This document shows, piece by piece, positions 1-12,700 of a DNA stretch of 41,661 nucleotides (its first letter is position 1; every line of letters begins with the position of its first letter). Both the position numbers and the translations under genes were made by a program. Location of the stretch: positions 1 through 41,661 of the forward strand of contig JAUCBJ010007429.1 of the NCBI GenBank assembly GCA_032718475.1, in the 5' to 3' direction. Source of the stretch: Nemertoderma westbladi. Taxonomy: Eukaryota > Xenacoelomorpha > Nemertodermatida > Nemertodermatidae. The notes below the pieces were generated by a model. That model was not told the DNA's origin. It worked only from the letters and a program-made list of their open reading frames with translations, and did not search any database.

Positions 1-3000
1 GTTATAACTTTCGACGAGACAGTGCCAGTGACTTGAGAAAGTGTGAGACAATTGGGGTTACTATTCCCAATTTGTACACAGTGTTACAACTCAGAAAACA
101 CAGGGCTTCCAGAGTTATTTAACTATATTCGAATATATTACGTCGTAGTGTGTTTTTAGGCTATAAGCGGCGTTTTTTCATGTTACTTCCTACAGAACCA
201 GTTAAAAGGTTATAACTTTCGAGGAGACAGTGCCAGTGACTTGAGAAAGTGTGAGATAATTGGGGTTACTATTCCCAATTTGTACACAGTGTTACAACTC
301 AGAAAACACAGGGCTTCCAGAGTTATTTAACTATATTCGAATATAATACGTCGTAGTGTTTTTAGGCTATAAGCGGCGTTTTTTCATGTTACTACCTACA
401 GAACCAGTTAAAAGGTTATAACTTTCGAGGAGACAGTGCCAGTGACTTGAGAAAGTGTGAGACAATTGGGGTTACTATTCCCAATTTGTACACAGTGTTA
501 CAACTCAGAAAACACAGGGCTTCCAGAGTTATTTAACTATATTCGAATATAATACGTCGTAGTGTGTTTTTAGGCTATAAGCGGCGTTTTTTCATGTTAC
601 TTCCTACAGAACCAGTTAAAAGGTTATAACTTTCGACGAGACAGTGCCAGTAACTTGAGAAAGTGTGAGACAATTGGGGTTACTATTCCCAATTTGTACA
701 CAGTGTTACAACTCAGAAAACGCAGGGCTTCCAGAGTTATTTAACTATATTCGAATATATTACGTCGTAGTGTGTTTTTAGGCTATAAGCGGCGTTTTTT
801 CATGTTACTACCTACAGAACCAGTTAAAAGGTTATAACTTTCGAGGAGACAGTGCCAGTGACTTGAGAAAGTGTGAGACAATTGGGGTTACTATTCCCAA
901 TTTGTACACAGTGTTACAACTCAGAAAACACAGGGCTTCCAGAGTTATTTAACTATATTCGAATATAATACGTCGTAGTGTGTTTTTAGGCTATAAGCGG
1001 CGTTTTTTCATGTTACTTCCTACAGAACCAGTTAAAAGGTTATAACTTTCGACGAGACAGTGCCAGTGACTTGAGAAAGTGTGAGACAATTGGGGTTACT
1101 ATTCCCAATTTGTACACAGTGTTACAACTCATAAAACACAGGGCTTCCAGAGTTATTTAACTATATTCGAATATAATACGTCGTAGTGTGTTTTTAGGCT
1201 ATAAGCGGCGTTTTTTCATGTTACTTCCTACAGAACCAGTTAAAAGGTTATAACTTTCGACGAGACAGTGCCAGTGACTTGAGAAAGTGTGAGACAATTG
1301 GGGTTACTATTCCCAATTTGTACACAGTGTTACAACTCAGAAAACACAGGGCTTCCAGAGTTATTTAACTATATTCGAATATATTACGTCGTAGTGTGTT
1401 TTTAGGCTATAAGCGGCGTTTTTTCATGTTACTTCCTACAGAACCAGTTAAAAGGTTATAACTTTCGACGAGACAGTGCCAGTGACTTGAGAAAGTGTGA
1501 GACAATTGGGGTTACTATTCCCAATTTGTACACAGTGTTACAACTCAGAAAACACAGGGCTTCCAGAGTTATTTAACTATATTCGAATATATTACGTCGT
1601 AGTGTGTTTTTAGGCTATAAGCGGCGTTTTTTCATGTTACTACCTACAGAACCAGTTAAAAGGTTATAACTTTCGAGGAGACAGTGCCAGTGACTTGAGA
1701 AAGTGTGAGACAATTGGGGTTACTATTCCCAATTTGTACACAGTGTTACAACTCAGAAAACACAGGGCTTCCAGAGTTATTTAACTATATTGGAATATAT
1801 TACGTCGTAGTGTGTTTTTAGGCTATAAGCGGCGTTTTTTCATGTTACTACCTACAGAACCAGTTAAAAGGTTATAACTTTCGACGAGACAGTGCCAGTG
1901 ACTTGAGAAAGTGTGAGACAATTGGGGTTACTATTCCCAATTTGTACACAGTGTTACAACTCAGAAAACACAGGGCTTCCAGAGTTATTTAACTATATTC
2001 GAATATATTACGTCGTAGTGTGTTTTTAGGCTATAAGCGGCGTTTTTTCATGTTACTTCCTACAGAACCAGTTAAAAGGTTATAACTTTCGAGGAGACAG
2101 TGCCAGTGACTTGAGAAAGTGTGAGATAATTGGGGTTACTATTCCCAATTTGTACACAGTGTTACAACTCAGAAAACACAGGGCTTCCAGAGTTATTTAA
2201 CTATATTCGAATATAATACGTCGTAGTGTTTTTAGGCTATAAGCGGCGTTTTTTCATGTTACTACCTACAGAACCAGTTAAAAGGTTATAACTTTCGAGG
2301 AGACAGTGCCAGTGACTTGAGAAAGTGTGAGACAATTGGGGTTACTATTCCCAATTTGTACACAGTGTTACAACTCAGAAAACACAGGGCTTCCAGAGTT
2401 ATTTAACTATATTCGAATATAATACGTCGTAGTGTGTTTTTAGGCTATAAGCGGCGTTTTTTCATGTTACTTCCTACAGAACCAGTTAAAAGGTTATAAC
2501 TTTCGACGAGACAGTGCCAGTAACTTGAGAAAGTGTGAGACAATTGGGGTTACTATTCCCAATTTGTACACAGTGTTACAACTCAGAAAACGCAGGGCTT
2601 CCAGAGTTATTTAACTATATTCGAATATATTACGTCGTAGTGTGTTTTTAGGCTATAAGGGGCGTTTTTTCATGTTACTACCTACAGAACCAGTTAAAAG
2701 GTTATAACTTTCGAGGAGACAGTGCCAGTGACTTGAGAAAGTGTGAGACAATTGGGGTTACTATTCCCAATTTGTACACCGTGTTACAACTCAGAAAACA
2801 CAGGGCTTCCATAGTTATTTAACTATATTCGAATATAATACGTCGTAGTGTTTTTAGGCTATAAGCGGCGTTTTTTCATGTTACTACCTACAGAACCAGT
2901 TAAAAGGTTATAACTTTCGAGGAGACAGTGCCAGTGACTTGAGAAAGTGTGAGACAATTGGGGTTACTATTCCCAATTTGTACACAGTGTTACAACTCAG

Positions 3001-6000
3001 AAAACACAGGGCTTCCAGAGTTATTTAACTATATTCGAATATAATACGTCGTAGTGTGTTTTTAGGCTATAAGCGGCGTTTTTTCTTGTTACTTCCTACA
3101 GAACCAGTTAAAAGGTTATAACTTTCGAGGAGACAGTGCCAGTAACTTGAGAAAGTGTGAGACAATTGGAGTTACTATTCCCAATTTGTACACAGTGTTA
3201 CAACTCAGAAAACACAGGGCTTCCAGAGTTATTTAACTATATTCGAATATAATACGTCGTAGTGTGTTTTTAGGCTATAAGCGGCGTTTTTTCATGTTAC
3301 TTCCTACAGAACCAGTTAAAAGGTTATAACTTTCGACGAGACAGTGCCAGTCACTTGAGAAAGTGTGAGACAATTGGGGTTACTATTCCCAATTTGTACA
3401 CGGTGTTACAACTCAGAAAACGCAGGGCTTCCAGAGTTATTTAACTATATTCGAATATATTACGTCGTAGTGTGTTTTTAGGCTATAAGCGGCGTTTTTT
3501 CATGTTACTACCTACAGAACCAGTTAAAAGGTTATAACTTTCGAGGAGACAGTGCCAGTGACTAGAGAAAGTGTGAGAAAATTGGGGTTACTATTCCCAA
3601 TTTGTACACAGTGTTACAACTCAGAAAACACAGGGCTTCCAGAGTTATTTAACTATATTCGAATATAATACGTCGTAGTGTGTTTTTAGGCTATAAGCGG
3701 CGTTTTTTCATGTTACTTCCTACAGAACCAGTTAAAAGGTTATAACTTTCGACGAGACAGTGCCAGTGACTTGAGAAAGTGTGAGACAATTGGGGTTACT
3801 ATTCCCAATTTGTACACAGTGTTACAACTCAGAAAACACAGGGCTTCCAGAGTTATTTAACTATATTCGAATATATTACGTCGTAGTGTGTTTTTAGGCT
3901 ATAAGCGGCGTTTTTTCATGTTACTTCCTACAGAACCAGTTAAAAGGTTATAACTTTCGAGGAGACAGTGCCAGTGACTTGAGAAAGTGTGAGATAATTG
4001 GGGTTACTATTCCCAATTTGTACACAGTGTTACAACTCAGAAAACACAGGGCTTCCAGAGTTATTTAACTATATTCGAATATAATACGTCGTAGTGTTTT
4101 TAGGCTATAAGCGGCGTTTTTTCATGTTACTACCTACAGAACCAGTTAAAAGGTTATAACTTTCGAGGAGACAGTGCCAGTGACTTGAGAAAGTGTGAGA
4201 CAATTGGGGTTACTATTCCCAATTTGTACACAGTGTTACAACTCAGAAAACACAGGGCTTCCAGAGTTATTTAACTATATTCGAATATAATACGTCGTAG
4301 TGTGTTTTTAGGCTATAAGCGGCGTTTTTTCATGTTACTTCCTACAGAACCAGTTAAAAGGTTATAACTTTCGACGAGACAGTGCCAGTGACTTGAGAAA
4401 GTGTGAGACAATTGGGGTTACTATTCCCAATTTGTACATAGTGTTACAACTCAGAAAACGCAGGGCTTCCAGAGTTATTTAACTATATTCGAATATATTA
4501 CGTCGTAGTGTGTTTTTAGGCTATAAGCGGCGTTTTTTCATGTTACTACCTACAGAAACAGTTAAACGGTTATAACTTTCGAGGAGACAGTGCCAGTGAC
4601 TTGAGAAAGTGTGAGATAATTGGGGTTACTATTCCCAATTTGTACACAGTGTTACAACTCAGAAAACACAGGGCTTCCAGAGTTATTTAACTATATTCGA
4701 ATATATTACGTCGTAGTGTTTTTAGGCTATAAGCGGCGTTTTTTCATGTTACTTCCTACAGAACCAGTTAAAAGGTTATAACTTTCGAGGAGACAGTGCC
4801 AGTGACTTGAGAAAGTGTGAGACAATTGGGGTTACTATTCCCAATTTGTACACAGTGTTACAACTCAGAAAACACAGGGCTTCCAGAGTTATTTAACTAT
4901 ATTCGAATATATTACGTCGTAGTGTGTTTTTAGGCTATAAGCGGCGTTTTTTCATGTTACTTCCTACAGAACCAGTTAAAAGGTTATAACTTTCGAGGAG
5001 ACAGTGCCAGTGACTTGAGAAAGTGTGAGATAATTGGGGTTACTATTCCCAATTTGTACACAGTGTTACAACTCAGAAAACACAGGGCTTCCAGAGTTAT
5101 TTAACTATATTCGAATATAATACGTCGTAGTGTGTTTTTAGGCTATAAGCGGCGTTTTTTCTTGTTACTTCCTACAGAACCAGTTAAAAGGTTATAACTT
5201 TCGAGGAGACAGTGCCAGTAACTTGAGAAAGTGTGAGACAATTGGGGTTACTATTCCCAATTTGTACACAGTGTTACAACTCAGAAAACACAGGGCTTCC
5301 AGAGTTATTTAACTATATTCGAATATAATACGTCGTAGTGTGTTTTTAGGCTATAAGCGGCGTTTTTTCATGTTACTTCCTACAGAACCAGTTAAAAGGT
5401 TATAACTTTCGACGAGACAGTGCCAGTGACTTGAGAAAGTGTGAGACAATTGGGGTTACTATTCCCAATTTGTACACAGTGTTACAACTCAGAAAACACA
5501 GGGCTTCCAGAGTTATTTAACTATATTCGAATATATTACGTCGTAGTGTGTTTTTAGGCTATAAGCGGCGTTTTTTCATGTTACTTCCTACAGAACCAGT
5601 TAAAAGGTTATAACTTTCGAGGAGACAGTGCCAGTGACTTGAGAAAGTGTGAGATAATTGGGGTTACTATTCCCAATTTGTACACAGTGTTACAACTCAG
5701 AAAACACAGGGCTTCCAGAGTTATTTAACTATATTCGAATATAATACGTCGTAGTGTGTTTTTAGGCTATAAGCGGCGTTTTTTCATGTTACTTCCTACA
5801 GAACCAGTTAAAAGGTTATAACTTTCGACGAGACAGTGCCAGTGACTTGAGAAAGTGTGAGACAATTGGGGTTACTATTCCCAATTTGTACATAGTGTTA
5901 CAACTCAGAAAACGCAGGGCTTCCAGAGTTATTTAACTATATTCGAATATATTACGTCGTAGTGTGTTTTTAGGCTATAAGCGGCGTTTTTTCATGTTAC

Positions 6001-8846
6001 TACCTACAGAAACAGTTAAACGGTTATAACTTTCGAGGAGACAGTGCCAGTGACTTGAGAAAGTGTGAGATAATTGGGGTTACTATTCCCAATTTGTACA
6101 CAGTGTTACAACTCAGAAAACACAGGGCTTCCAGAGTTATTTAACTATATTCGAATATATTACGTCGTAGTGTTTTTAGGCTATAAGCGGCGTTTTTTCA
6201 TGTTACTTCCTACAGAACCAGTTAAAAGGTTATAACTTTCGAGGAGACAGTGCCAGTGACTTGAGAAAGTGTGAGACAATTGGGGTTACTATTCCCAATT
6301 TGTACACAGTGTTACAACTCAGAAAACACAGGGCTTCCAGAGTTATTTAACTATATTCGAATATAATACGTCGTAGTGTGTTTTTAGGCTATAAGCGGCG
6401 TTTTTTCATGTTACTTCCTACAGAACCAGTTAAAAGGTTATAACTTTCGACGAGACAGTGCCAGTGACTTGAGAAAGTGTGAGACAATTGGGGTTACTAT
6501 TCCCAATTTGTACATAGTGTTACAACTCAGAAAACGCAGGGCTTCCAGAGTTATTTAACTATATTCGAATATATTACATCGTAGTGTGTTTTTAGGCTAT
6601 AAGCGGCGTTTTTTCATGTTACTACCTACAGAAACAGTTAAACGGTTATAACTTTCGAGGAGACAGTGCCAGTGACTTGAGAAAGTGTGAGATAATTGGG
6701 GTTACTATTCCCAATTTGTACACAGTGTTACAACTCAGAAAACACAGGGCTTCCAGAGTTATTTAACTATATTCGAATATATTACGTCGTAGTGTTTTTA
6801 GGCTATAAGCGGCGTTTTTTCATGTTACTTCCTACAGAACCAGTTAAAAGGTTATAACTTTCGAGGAGACAGTGCCAGTGACTTGAGAAAGTGTGAGACA
6901 ATTGGGGTTACTATTCCCAATTTGTACACAGTGTTACAACTCAGAAAACACAGGGCTTCCAGAGTTATTTAACTATATTCGAATATATTACGTCGTAGTG
7001 TGTTTTTAGGCTATAAGCGGCGTTTTTTCATGTTACTTCCTACAGAACCAGTTAAAAGGTTATAACTTTCGAGGAGACAGTGCCAGTGACTTGAGAAAGT
7101 GTGAGACAATTGGGGTTACTATTCCCAATTTGTACACAGTGTTACAACTCAGAAAACACAGGGCTTCCAGAGTTATTTAACTATATTCGAATATATTACG
7201 TCGTAGTGTGTTTTTAGGCTATAAGCGGCGTTTTTTCTTGTTACTTCCTACAGAACCAGTTAAAAGGTTATAACTTTCGAGGAGACAGTGCCAGTGACTT
7301 GAGAAAGTGTGAGATAATTGGGGTTACTATTCCCAATTTGTACACAGTGTTACAACTCAGAAAACACAGGGCTTCCAGAGTTATTTAACTATATTCGAAT
7401 ATAATACGTCGTAGTGTTTTTAGGCTATAAGCGGCGTTTTTTCATGTTACTACCTACAGAACCAGTTAAAAGGTTATAACTTTCGAGGAGACAGTGCCAG
7501 TGACTTGAGAAAGTGTGAGACAATTGGGGTTACTATTCCCAATTTGTACACAGTGTTACAACTCAGAAAACACAGGGCTTCCAGAGTTATTTAACTATAT
7601 TCGAATATAATACGTCGTAGTGTGTTTTTAGGCTATAAGCGGCGTTTTTTCATGTTACTTCCTACAGAACCAGTTAAAAGGTTATAACTTTCGACGAGAC
7701 AGTGCCAGTGACTTGAGAAAGTGTGAGACAATTGGGGTTACTATTCCCAATTTGTACATAGTGTTACAACTCAGAAAACGCAGGGCTTCCAGAGTTATTT
7801 AACTATATTCGAATATATTACGTCGTAGTGTGTTTTTAGGCTATAAGCGGCGTTTTTTCATGTTACTACCTACAGAAACAGTTAAACGGTTATAACTTTC
7901 GAGGAGACAGTGCCAGTGACTTGAGAAAGTGTGAGATAATTGGGGTTACTATTCCCAATTTGTACACAGTGTTACAACTCAGAAAACACAGGGCTTCCAG
8001 AGTTATTTAACTATATTCGAATATAATACGTCGTAGTGTTTTTAGGCTATAAGCGGCGTTTTTTCATGTTACTACCTACAGAACCAGTTAAAAGGTTATA
8101 ACTTTCGAGGAGACAGTGCCAGTGACTTGAGAAAGTGTGAGACAATTGGGGTTACTATTCCCAATTTGTACACAGTGTTACAACTCAGAAAACACAGGGC
8201 TTCCAGAGTTATTTAACTATATTCGAATATAATACGTCGTAGTGTGTTTTTAGGCTATAAGCGGCGTTTTTTCATGTTACTTCCTACAGAACCAGTTAAA
8301 AGGTTATAACTTTCGACGAGACAGTGCCAGTGACTTGAGAAAGTGTGAGACAATTGGGGTTACTATTCCCAATTTGTACATAGTGTTACAACTCAGAAAA
8401 CGCAGGGCTTCCAGAGTTATTTAACTATATTCGAATATATTACATCGTAGTGTGTTTTTAGGCTATAAGCGGCGTTTTTTCATGTTACTACCTACAGAAA
8501 CAGTTAAACGGTTATAACTTTCGAGGAGACAGTGCCAGTGACTTGAGAAAGTGTGAGATAATTGGGGTTACTATTCCCAATTTGTACACAGTGTTACAAC
8601 TCAGAAAACACAGGGCTTCCAGAGTTATTTAACTATATTCGAATATATTACGTCGTAGTGTTTTTAGGCTATAAGCGGCGTTTTTTCATGTTACTTCCTA
8701 CAGAACCAGTTAAAAGGTTATAACTTTCGAGGAGACAGTGCCAGTGACTTGAGAAAGTGTGAGACAATTGGGGTTACTATTCCCAATTTGTACACAGTGT
8801 TACAACTCAGAAAACACAGGGCTTCCAGAGTTATTTAACTATATTC
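1..8846. repeat. Satellite array, 206-208 bp monomer, higher-order structure
   Basis: Head-to-tail tandem array of 42 full monomers plus a 130-bp partial one, taking GTTATAAC as the monomer start (1, 209, 415, 623, 831, 1039 and so on to 8717). Monomers are 208 bp, or 206 bp where a TG dinucleotide is missing before TTTTTAGGC. Copies differ at only a few diagnostic sites (CGACGAG/CGAGGAG, GAGACAA/GAGATAA, ACTTCC/ACTACC, GTACACA/GTACATA). The array starts at or before base 1 and stops abruptly in mid-monomer at 8846. Each monomer contains a perfect 14-bp palindrome TATATTCGAATATA (124-137 in the first) and a 7-bp inverted repeat AATTGGG/CCCAATT with a 9-nt gap (50-72). There is no sustained reading frame. 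A centromeric or heterochromatic satellite is plausible but not shown by sequence. Confidence 0.97.
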
Positions 8847-9310
8847 TCCTTGTAATTAAACCTACTAGTGTAAGACTAAAAACAGTAAAGCACAAAATAC
8901 TTCCAAGCCGTTCTTTCTTTGGCTCAGGACTGAATGTAAACACTGCACATAGGCATTGCGTCATTTCTCGGAAATTTTCTGTACAAGGAGCCACAAAAAC
9001 GCTCTAATTGGCTGACTGAACTGAGAGACGCCGTAGAACAAAGGAAATCAACACGTATGAATGTCAGCTGTTAACCGTAGTCATAGTAACTACTGTTCAA
9101 GAGTAGCTATCACCCCTTTGCGTCACGAATTGCCATAGAATCATAAAATATGCCTTTCACAGTACACATACGGAGGAAATAGGTCTTAGATCCTCTAAAA
9201 ACACCGATACAGCAATAATACGGTCTCTTACACTTATTAAATCAACTACAGAGTATTTTAATGTAAAAGATAATAAAAATAACGGGGCAATTCAGCAAAG
9301 GCTTTTACAT
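8847..9310. other. Non-coding flank of the satellite array
   Basis: Unique-looking AT-rich sequence between the satellite edge and the minisatellite. An open frame running across the junction (8759-9007) begins in satellite sequence and has no recognisable similarity. I see no gene here. Confidence 0.6.
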
Positions 9311-9689
9311 GTCCCTCATTAATGTTTGTGTCCCTTATTAATGTTTGTGTACCTCATTAATGTTTGTGTCCCTCATTAATGATTGTGACCCTGATTAATG
9401 TTTGTGTCCCTAATTAATGTTTGTGTCCCTCATTAATGTTTGTGTCCCTCATTAATGTTTGTGTCCCTCATTAATGTTTGTGTCCCTCATTAATATTTGT
9501 GTCCCTCATTAATGTTTGTGTCCCTCAGTAATGTTTGTGTCCTATATCAATGTTTATGTCCCACATTAATGTTTGTGTCCTACATCAATGTTTATGTCCC
9601 ACATTAATGTTTGTCCCCCTGATTTATGTTTGTCCCACATTAATGTTTGTGGCGCTGATAAATATCTGTCCCTCATTTAATGTTTGTGT
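9311..9689. repeat. 19-bp minisatellite, about 20 copies
   Basis: Tandem repeats of a 19-bp unit, GTCCCTCATTAATGTTTGT. The copies in the middle (about 9420-9520) are almost perfect and those toward 9540-9689 degenerate. It contains the TTAAT/ATTAA core in every unit. A short open frame within it (9535-9753) is simply the repeat being translated. Confidence 0.95.
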
Positions 9690-10762
9690 CAAAGTTGATA
9701 TAAGTTACTCTAGGTTGCCGGACGTTTTGGACAATAATTTGGTCAGCAACTAGCAACTTAATTTGAGTAACATTAACTTTTAGTCTCCGTTATATATGAG
9801 GCATCTTTTACAGCAACAAACTTCGCGTTTACATAGAGCAACTTGATCGACAACCTGACATGTTCACCAAGTTGCTGATAGAGTTGCTCAAAATTTTGCC
9901 ACGTGCTGTAGAAAAAATAGGTCTTTAATTATTCGTCATGACGTACTGTAAGTTAACTTTACTTTAACTTTAACGTAGCTGTAACCCTGTAGCTAAACTT
10001 TGTGGGGCGAGACACGTATGGCGAGCCATCAGCGAACTGATATAATTATACTATGGCCGTTTTTCAAAAGTCTGTGTGTGTGTGTGTCGGAAGTCATAAA
10101 TGTCGGAAGCCATAATCGAAGTTAATATCTTCAGCTAAATTGTATGGTTGAGTCATTTTGAACGGTCTCTCCATGGAAATTAATTGTTTAGCACCATACG
10201 ATTAAAGTTATTTTGCACAGAAATTAGATATCTGGAATCCATGTACCCCATTCCATTATAGTTTTTTATTTTTTCAAGTGATTTGCGTTAATAAACGTAT
10301 TTTTAATTGATTTAAACATAATTAACATTGTAAATTCATACGCTGATTCCATTCTCCCCCATAGAGCCTAAGGCATGGCAAGGGCAGCCGTGCCCAATAA
10401 CATTTCTTGAAGTTTTACATTAGTAACATTGCAAGCTAAAGTCTTTGACCAAGCCAGTGCCTAGGCTAGCACACAAGGACATGGCCTAACCTGTAGTAGT
10501 CTAGTACAGTAGAAGGAATAGCGCTCCTTCAATACATCTCAACAGACATTAATTCATTTGCCTGTGCCTACCAACGCGTGCTCCATAACAACATATATTC
10601 TTGATTTCCATCACCTCTCACCACAATTATTATTAGTAATTAAAAGTTTCAATTCGGTTTGTCTTTCCGTTATCTGGTTATTCAGTTATTGCATTATTAA
10701 TAAATAAATGTTTTAAAATATATCTTACAGTACGAAATATGGTTAATCATTAAAACTTGTCG
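9690..10762. other. Non-coding AT-rich stretch
   Basis: No open frame of note and no RNA gene recognised. It contains a short TG run near 10073-10087 and AT-rich sequence. It includes a cluster of GCAACTT/AAGTTGC words at about 9745-9890 that may be the residue of a decayed repeat. Confidence 0.5.
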
Positions 10763-11146
10763 CTAACATTCTCGCTATGGGGGTTTTAACGAGTGTTGAT
10801 TACATTTCTGATGTCAGTTTTCACGTTTACATAAATCTAGTCTGTCTGTTTGTCGGTCTTTCTGTCAGTCAGTCTGTCAAAACTTACTAACTAACATTCT
10901 CGTTATGGGGGTTTTAATGGGTGCTAATTTTATTTCAGATGTCAGTTTTCACGTTTAAAAAAATCTAGTCTGTCTGGATGTCGGTCTTTCTGTCAGTCAG
11001 TCTGTGAAAACTTAAGAAAGTATACTAACTAACCAACATTCTCGTTATGGGGGTTTTAAGGCGTTGCTGATTTCATTTTTGATGTCAGTTTACACGTTTA
11101 CATAAATCTAGTCTGTCTGTCTGTCGGTCTCTGTCAGTCTGAACTA
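10763..11146 (+). repeat. Three tandem copies of a ~130-bp dispersed repeat
   Basis: Copies begin at about 10763, 10891 and 11033. Each has the order AACATTCTCG, TATGGGGGTTTTAA, a T-rich segment, GATGTCAGTTT, CACGTTTA, AATCTAGTCTGTCTG and a TCTGTCAGTC tail. Related copies lie at the right end of the window (41050-41158 forward, 41163-41265 and 41295-41411 reversed), so this is a dispersed family and not a local duplication alone. No coding capacity is visible. Confidence 0.8.
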
Positions 11147-11317
11147 CTGTACTGTGGTTGGCATTACGCCATATACCTAACACTAATAATACAGTCTACA
11201 ATACAGCCTATCTACAGTACAGAATGGATTTTTTGCCACGAAGAGCAATAAATGTCATTAATACTATCCACCAGTATACCTTCTCCAAGAGCCTTCCAAT
11301 AAAACATGTATTCCAGC

Positions 11318-11372
11318 ATGACGTCCACTGCACGTCTTCGTGCTGTCCATGGTGACGTGCAGTGGACGTCAT
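11318..11372. repeat. Perfect 19-bp inverted repeat with 17-nt loop
   Basis: The left arm ATGACGTCCACTGCACGTC (11318-11336) is matched exactly by its reverse complement at 11354-11372, with a 17-nt spacer. GC content is well above the surroundings. The arms contain GACGTC/ACGTC motifs. It could be a protein-binding palindrome, a hairpin in RNA or the tip of a decayed element. Confidence 0.85.
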
Positions 11373-11462
11373 AGGCTCTAAGGGGTTAAGCAACACGGTC
11401 CCTACTTCGCCCTGTCGACACCCCAGCCATTTTTCACCAATCCTTTTTTAGAGTTTTTTATT

Positions 11463-11713
11463 TTTTTTGGTATTGGTGAAAGTTCTACAACATTAGTCAG
11501 TTATATGTTTTTTATGATAGCTAGTGTTTTTTTGCTAGCTAGTATTTTTTGAAATTATAAAAAATGTGAAAGTCCATGATATTTCAGGTTAAACTGTTGA
11601 AGAATATATTAATGACCAAAATAATTTCCAAAAATTACTAGCTAGTAAAAAATACTAGCTATTATACCATAAAAAATCTACTAAGGTTCTAGAACATTCA
11701 CTAATATAAAAAA
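11463..11713. repeat. Long imperfect hairpin (foldback), ~250 bp
   Basis: The left arm at about 11463-11560 pairs with the right arm at about 11620-11713. Shared blocks include the GCTAGCTAGTA / TACTAGCTAGT pair, GATAGCTAGT / ACTAGCTATT, and the AGTTCTACAACATTAGT-like segment with its complement. By eye the arms are roughly 75-80 percent complementary around a ~60-bp loop. This resembles a miniature foldback transposon; no coding sequence. Confidence 0.7.
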
Positions 11714-12700
11714 GCACTCAAAATCACAAAAAAATAAAGGTTAAAAAACTCATTCGGGACTCTTTTGCTTAAGGAGTCAAAATTGTAGAAAAAATTCCCG
11801 AAGTTTGCGACGTTTGCGAAATTCGCGAAGAATCCGTCAGTTTCTGTGCCCTAATGGTTTCGTGGCGAAACAATCAAATCTTACACACTTAACACACACG
11901 AACTAATTTAATGTGGGTATTAGTATATGCCTGAATAATTAAATAGAAATTAAATTAATGAACGCTATTTCAACATGAAATCTACGGAATCAATACACAA
12001 CACACGCACACTACTGAATTTAAAAATTTATATAGATTGCAACTTATATTTGGCTACCTTTTAATGGGTGACTAATTTAATTATTCACCCCTATATATTT
12101 GTAGCCTTTTTAATTTGTGCCTCTAATTGAATCAAACATTAAACTAAAATATATGTCACAATATTGGTCTGTCGGTAGCTGGTCAATGAATCTCTCATAA
12201 ATTTGTTAATTAGTCGCTGCTCAGTCATTGAACATTTGAACACGTGCTGCTCGAAGACCCCACAACGTGTTCTTACTGTAGAGTACCACGCATGGCTGTA
12301 TTTTGTACCATATTTTGTATATTATGTTCCGCTTTCTTGAATCTAAATTTTGTTCTTATTGTCTCATTAATTGGCTACATTTTGTTCAATTTGTATTGAT
12401 ACATGATTCTAACTACAGTCCCGTACTTATTTTAGAAGCAATTTATACCAAAATATCAAAAACTTATGGAGTCCTTTTGAATTTTGAATTCAAAAATTCC
12501 CAACATGTGCGCAAGTGTGTTAGCTATATTGTATGTGATTATTTGTTATTATTGCGTTTACAGGTAATACTAACACCTGCTCATGTGCCAGTTAACATGT
12601 TAGATAGCACGTATTAGCTAATAACAAATGCGCACATGTATTACGTGCGCACTACGCACTAAATTATTAAGGACGTACGATACGCCTTGGCTATTATTTG
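11714..12700. other. Non-coding AT-rich stretch
   Basis: No supported gene. A 104-codon open frame at 12303-12617 has low-complexity AT-driven composition, no recognisable domain, and nothing around it to suggest a gene. Confidence 0.5.

Noticed and set aside
1-8846. CRISPR-like array
   Set aside because: Repeats are ~208 bp head-to-tail without unique spacers, and the window is eukaryotic.
8759-9007. 82-codon ORF across the satellite edge
   Set aside because: Begins inside satellite sequence, with no recognisable domain or start context.
9311-9689. CRISPR array or coding repeat (72-codon frame at 9535-9753)
   Set aside because: Direct 19-bp tandem units without spacers; the frame only translates the minisatellite.
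12303-12617. 104-codon ORF
   Set aside because: Low-complexity AT-driven composition and no family resemblance; expected by chance in AT-rich DNA of this length.
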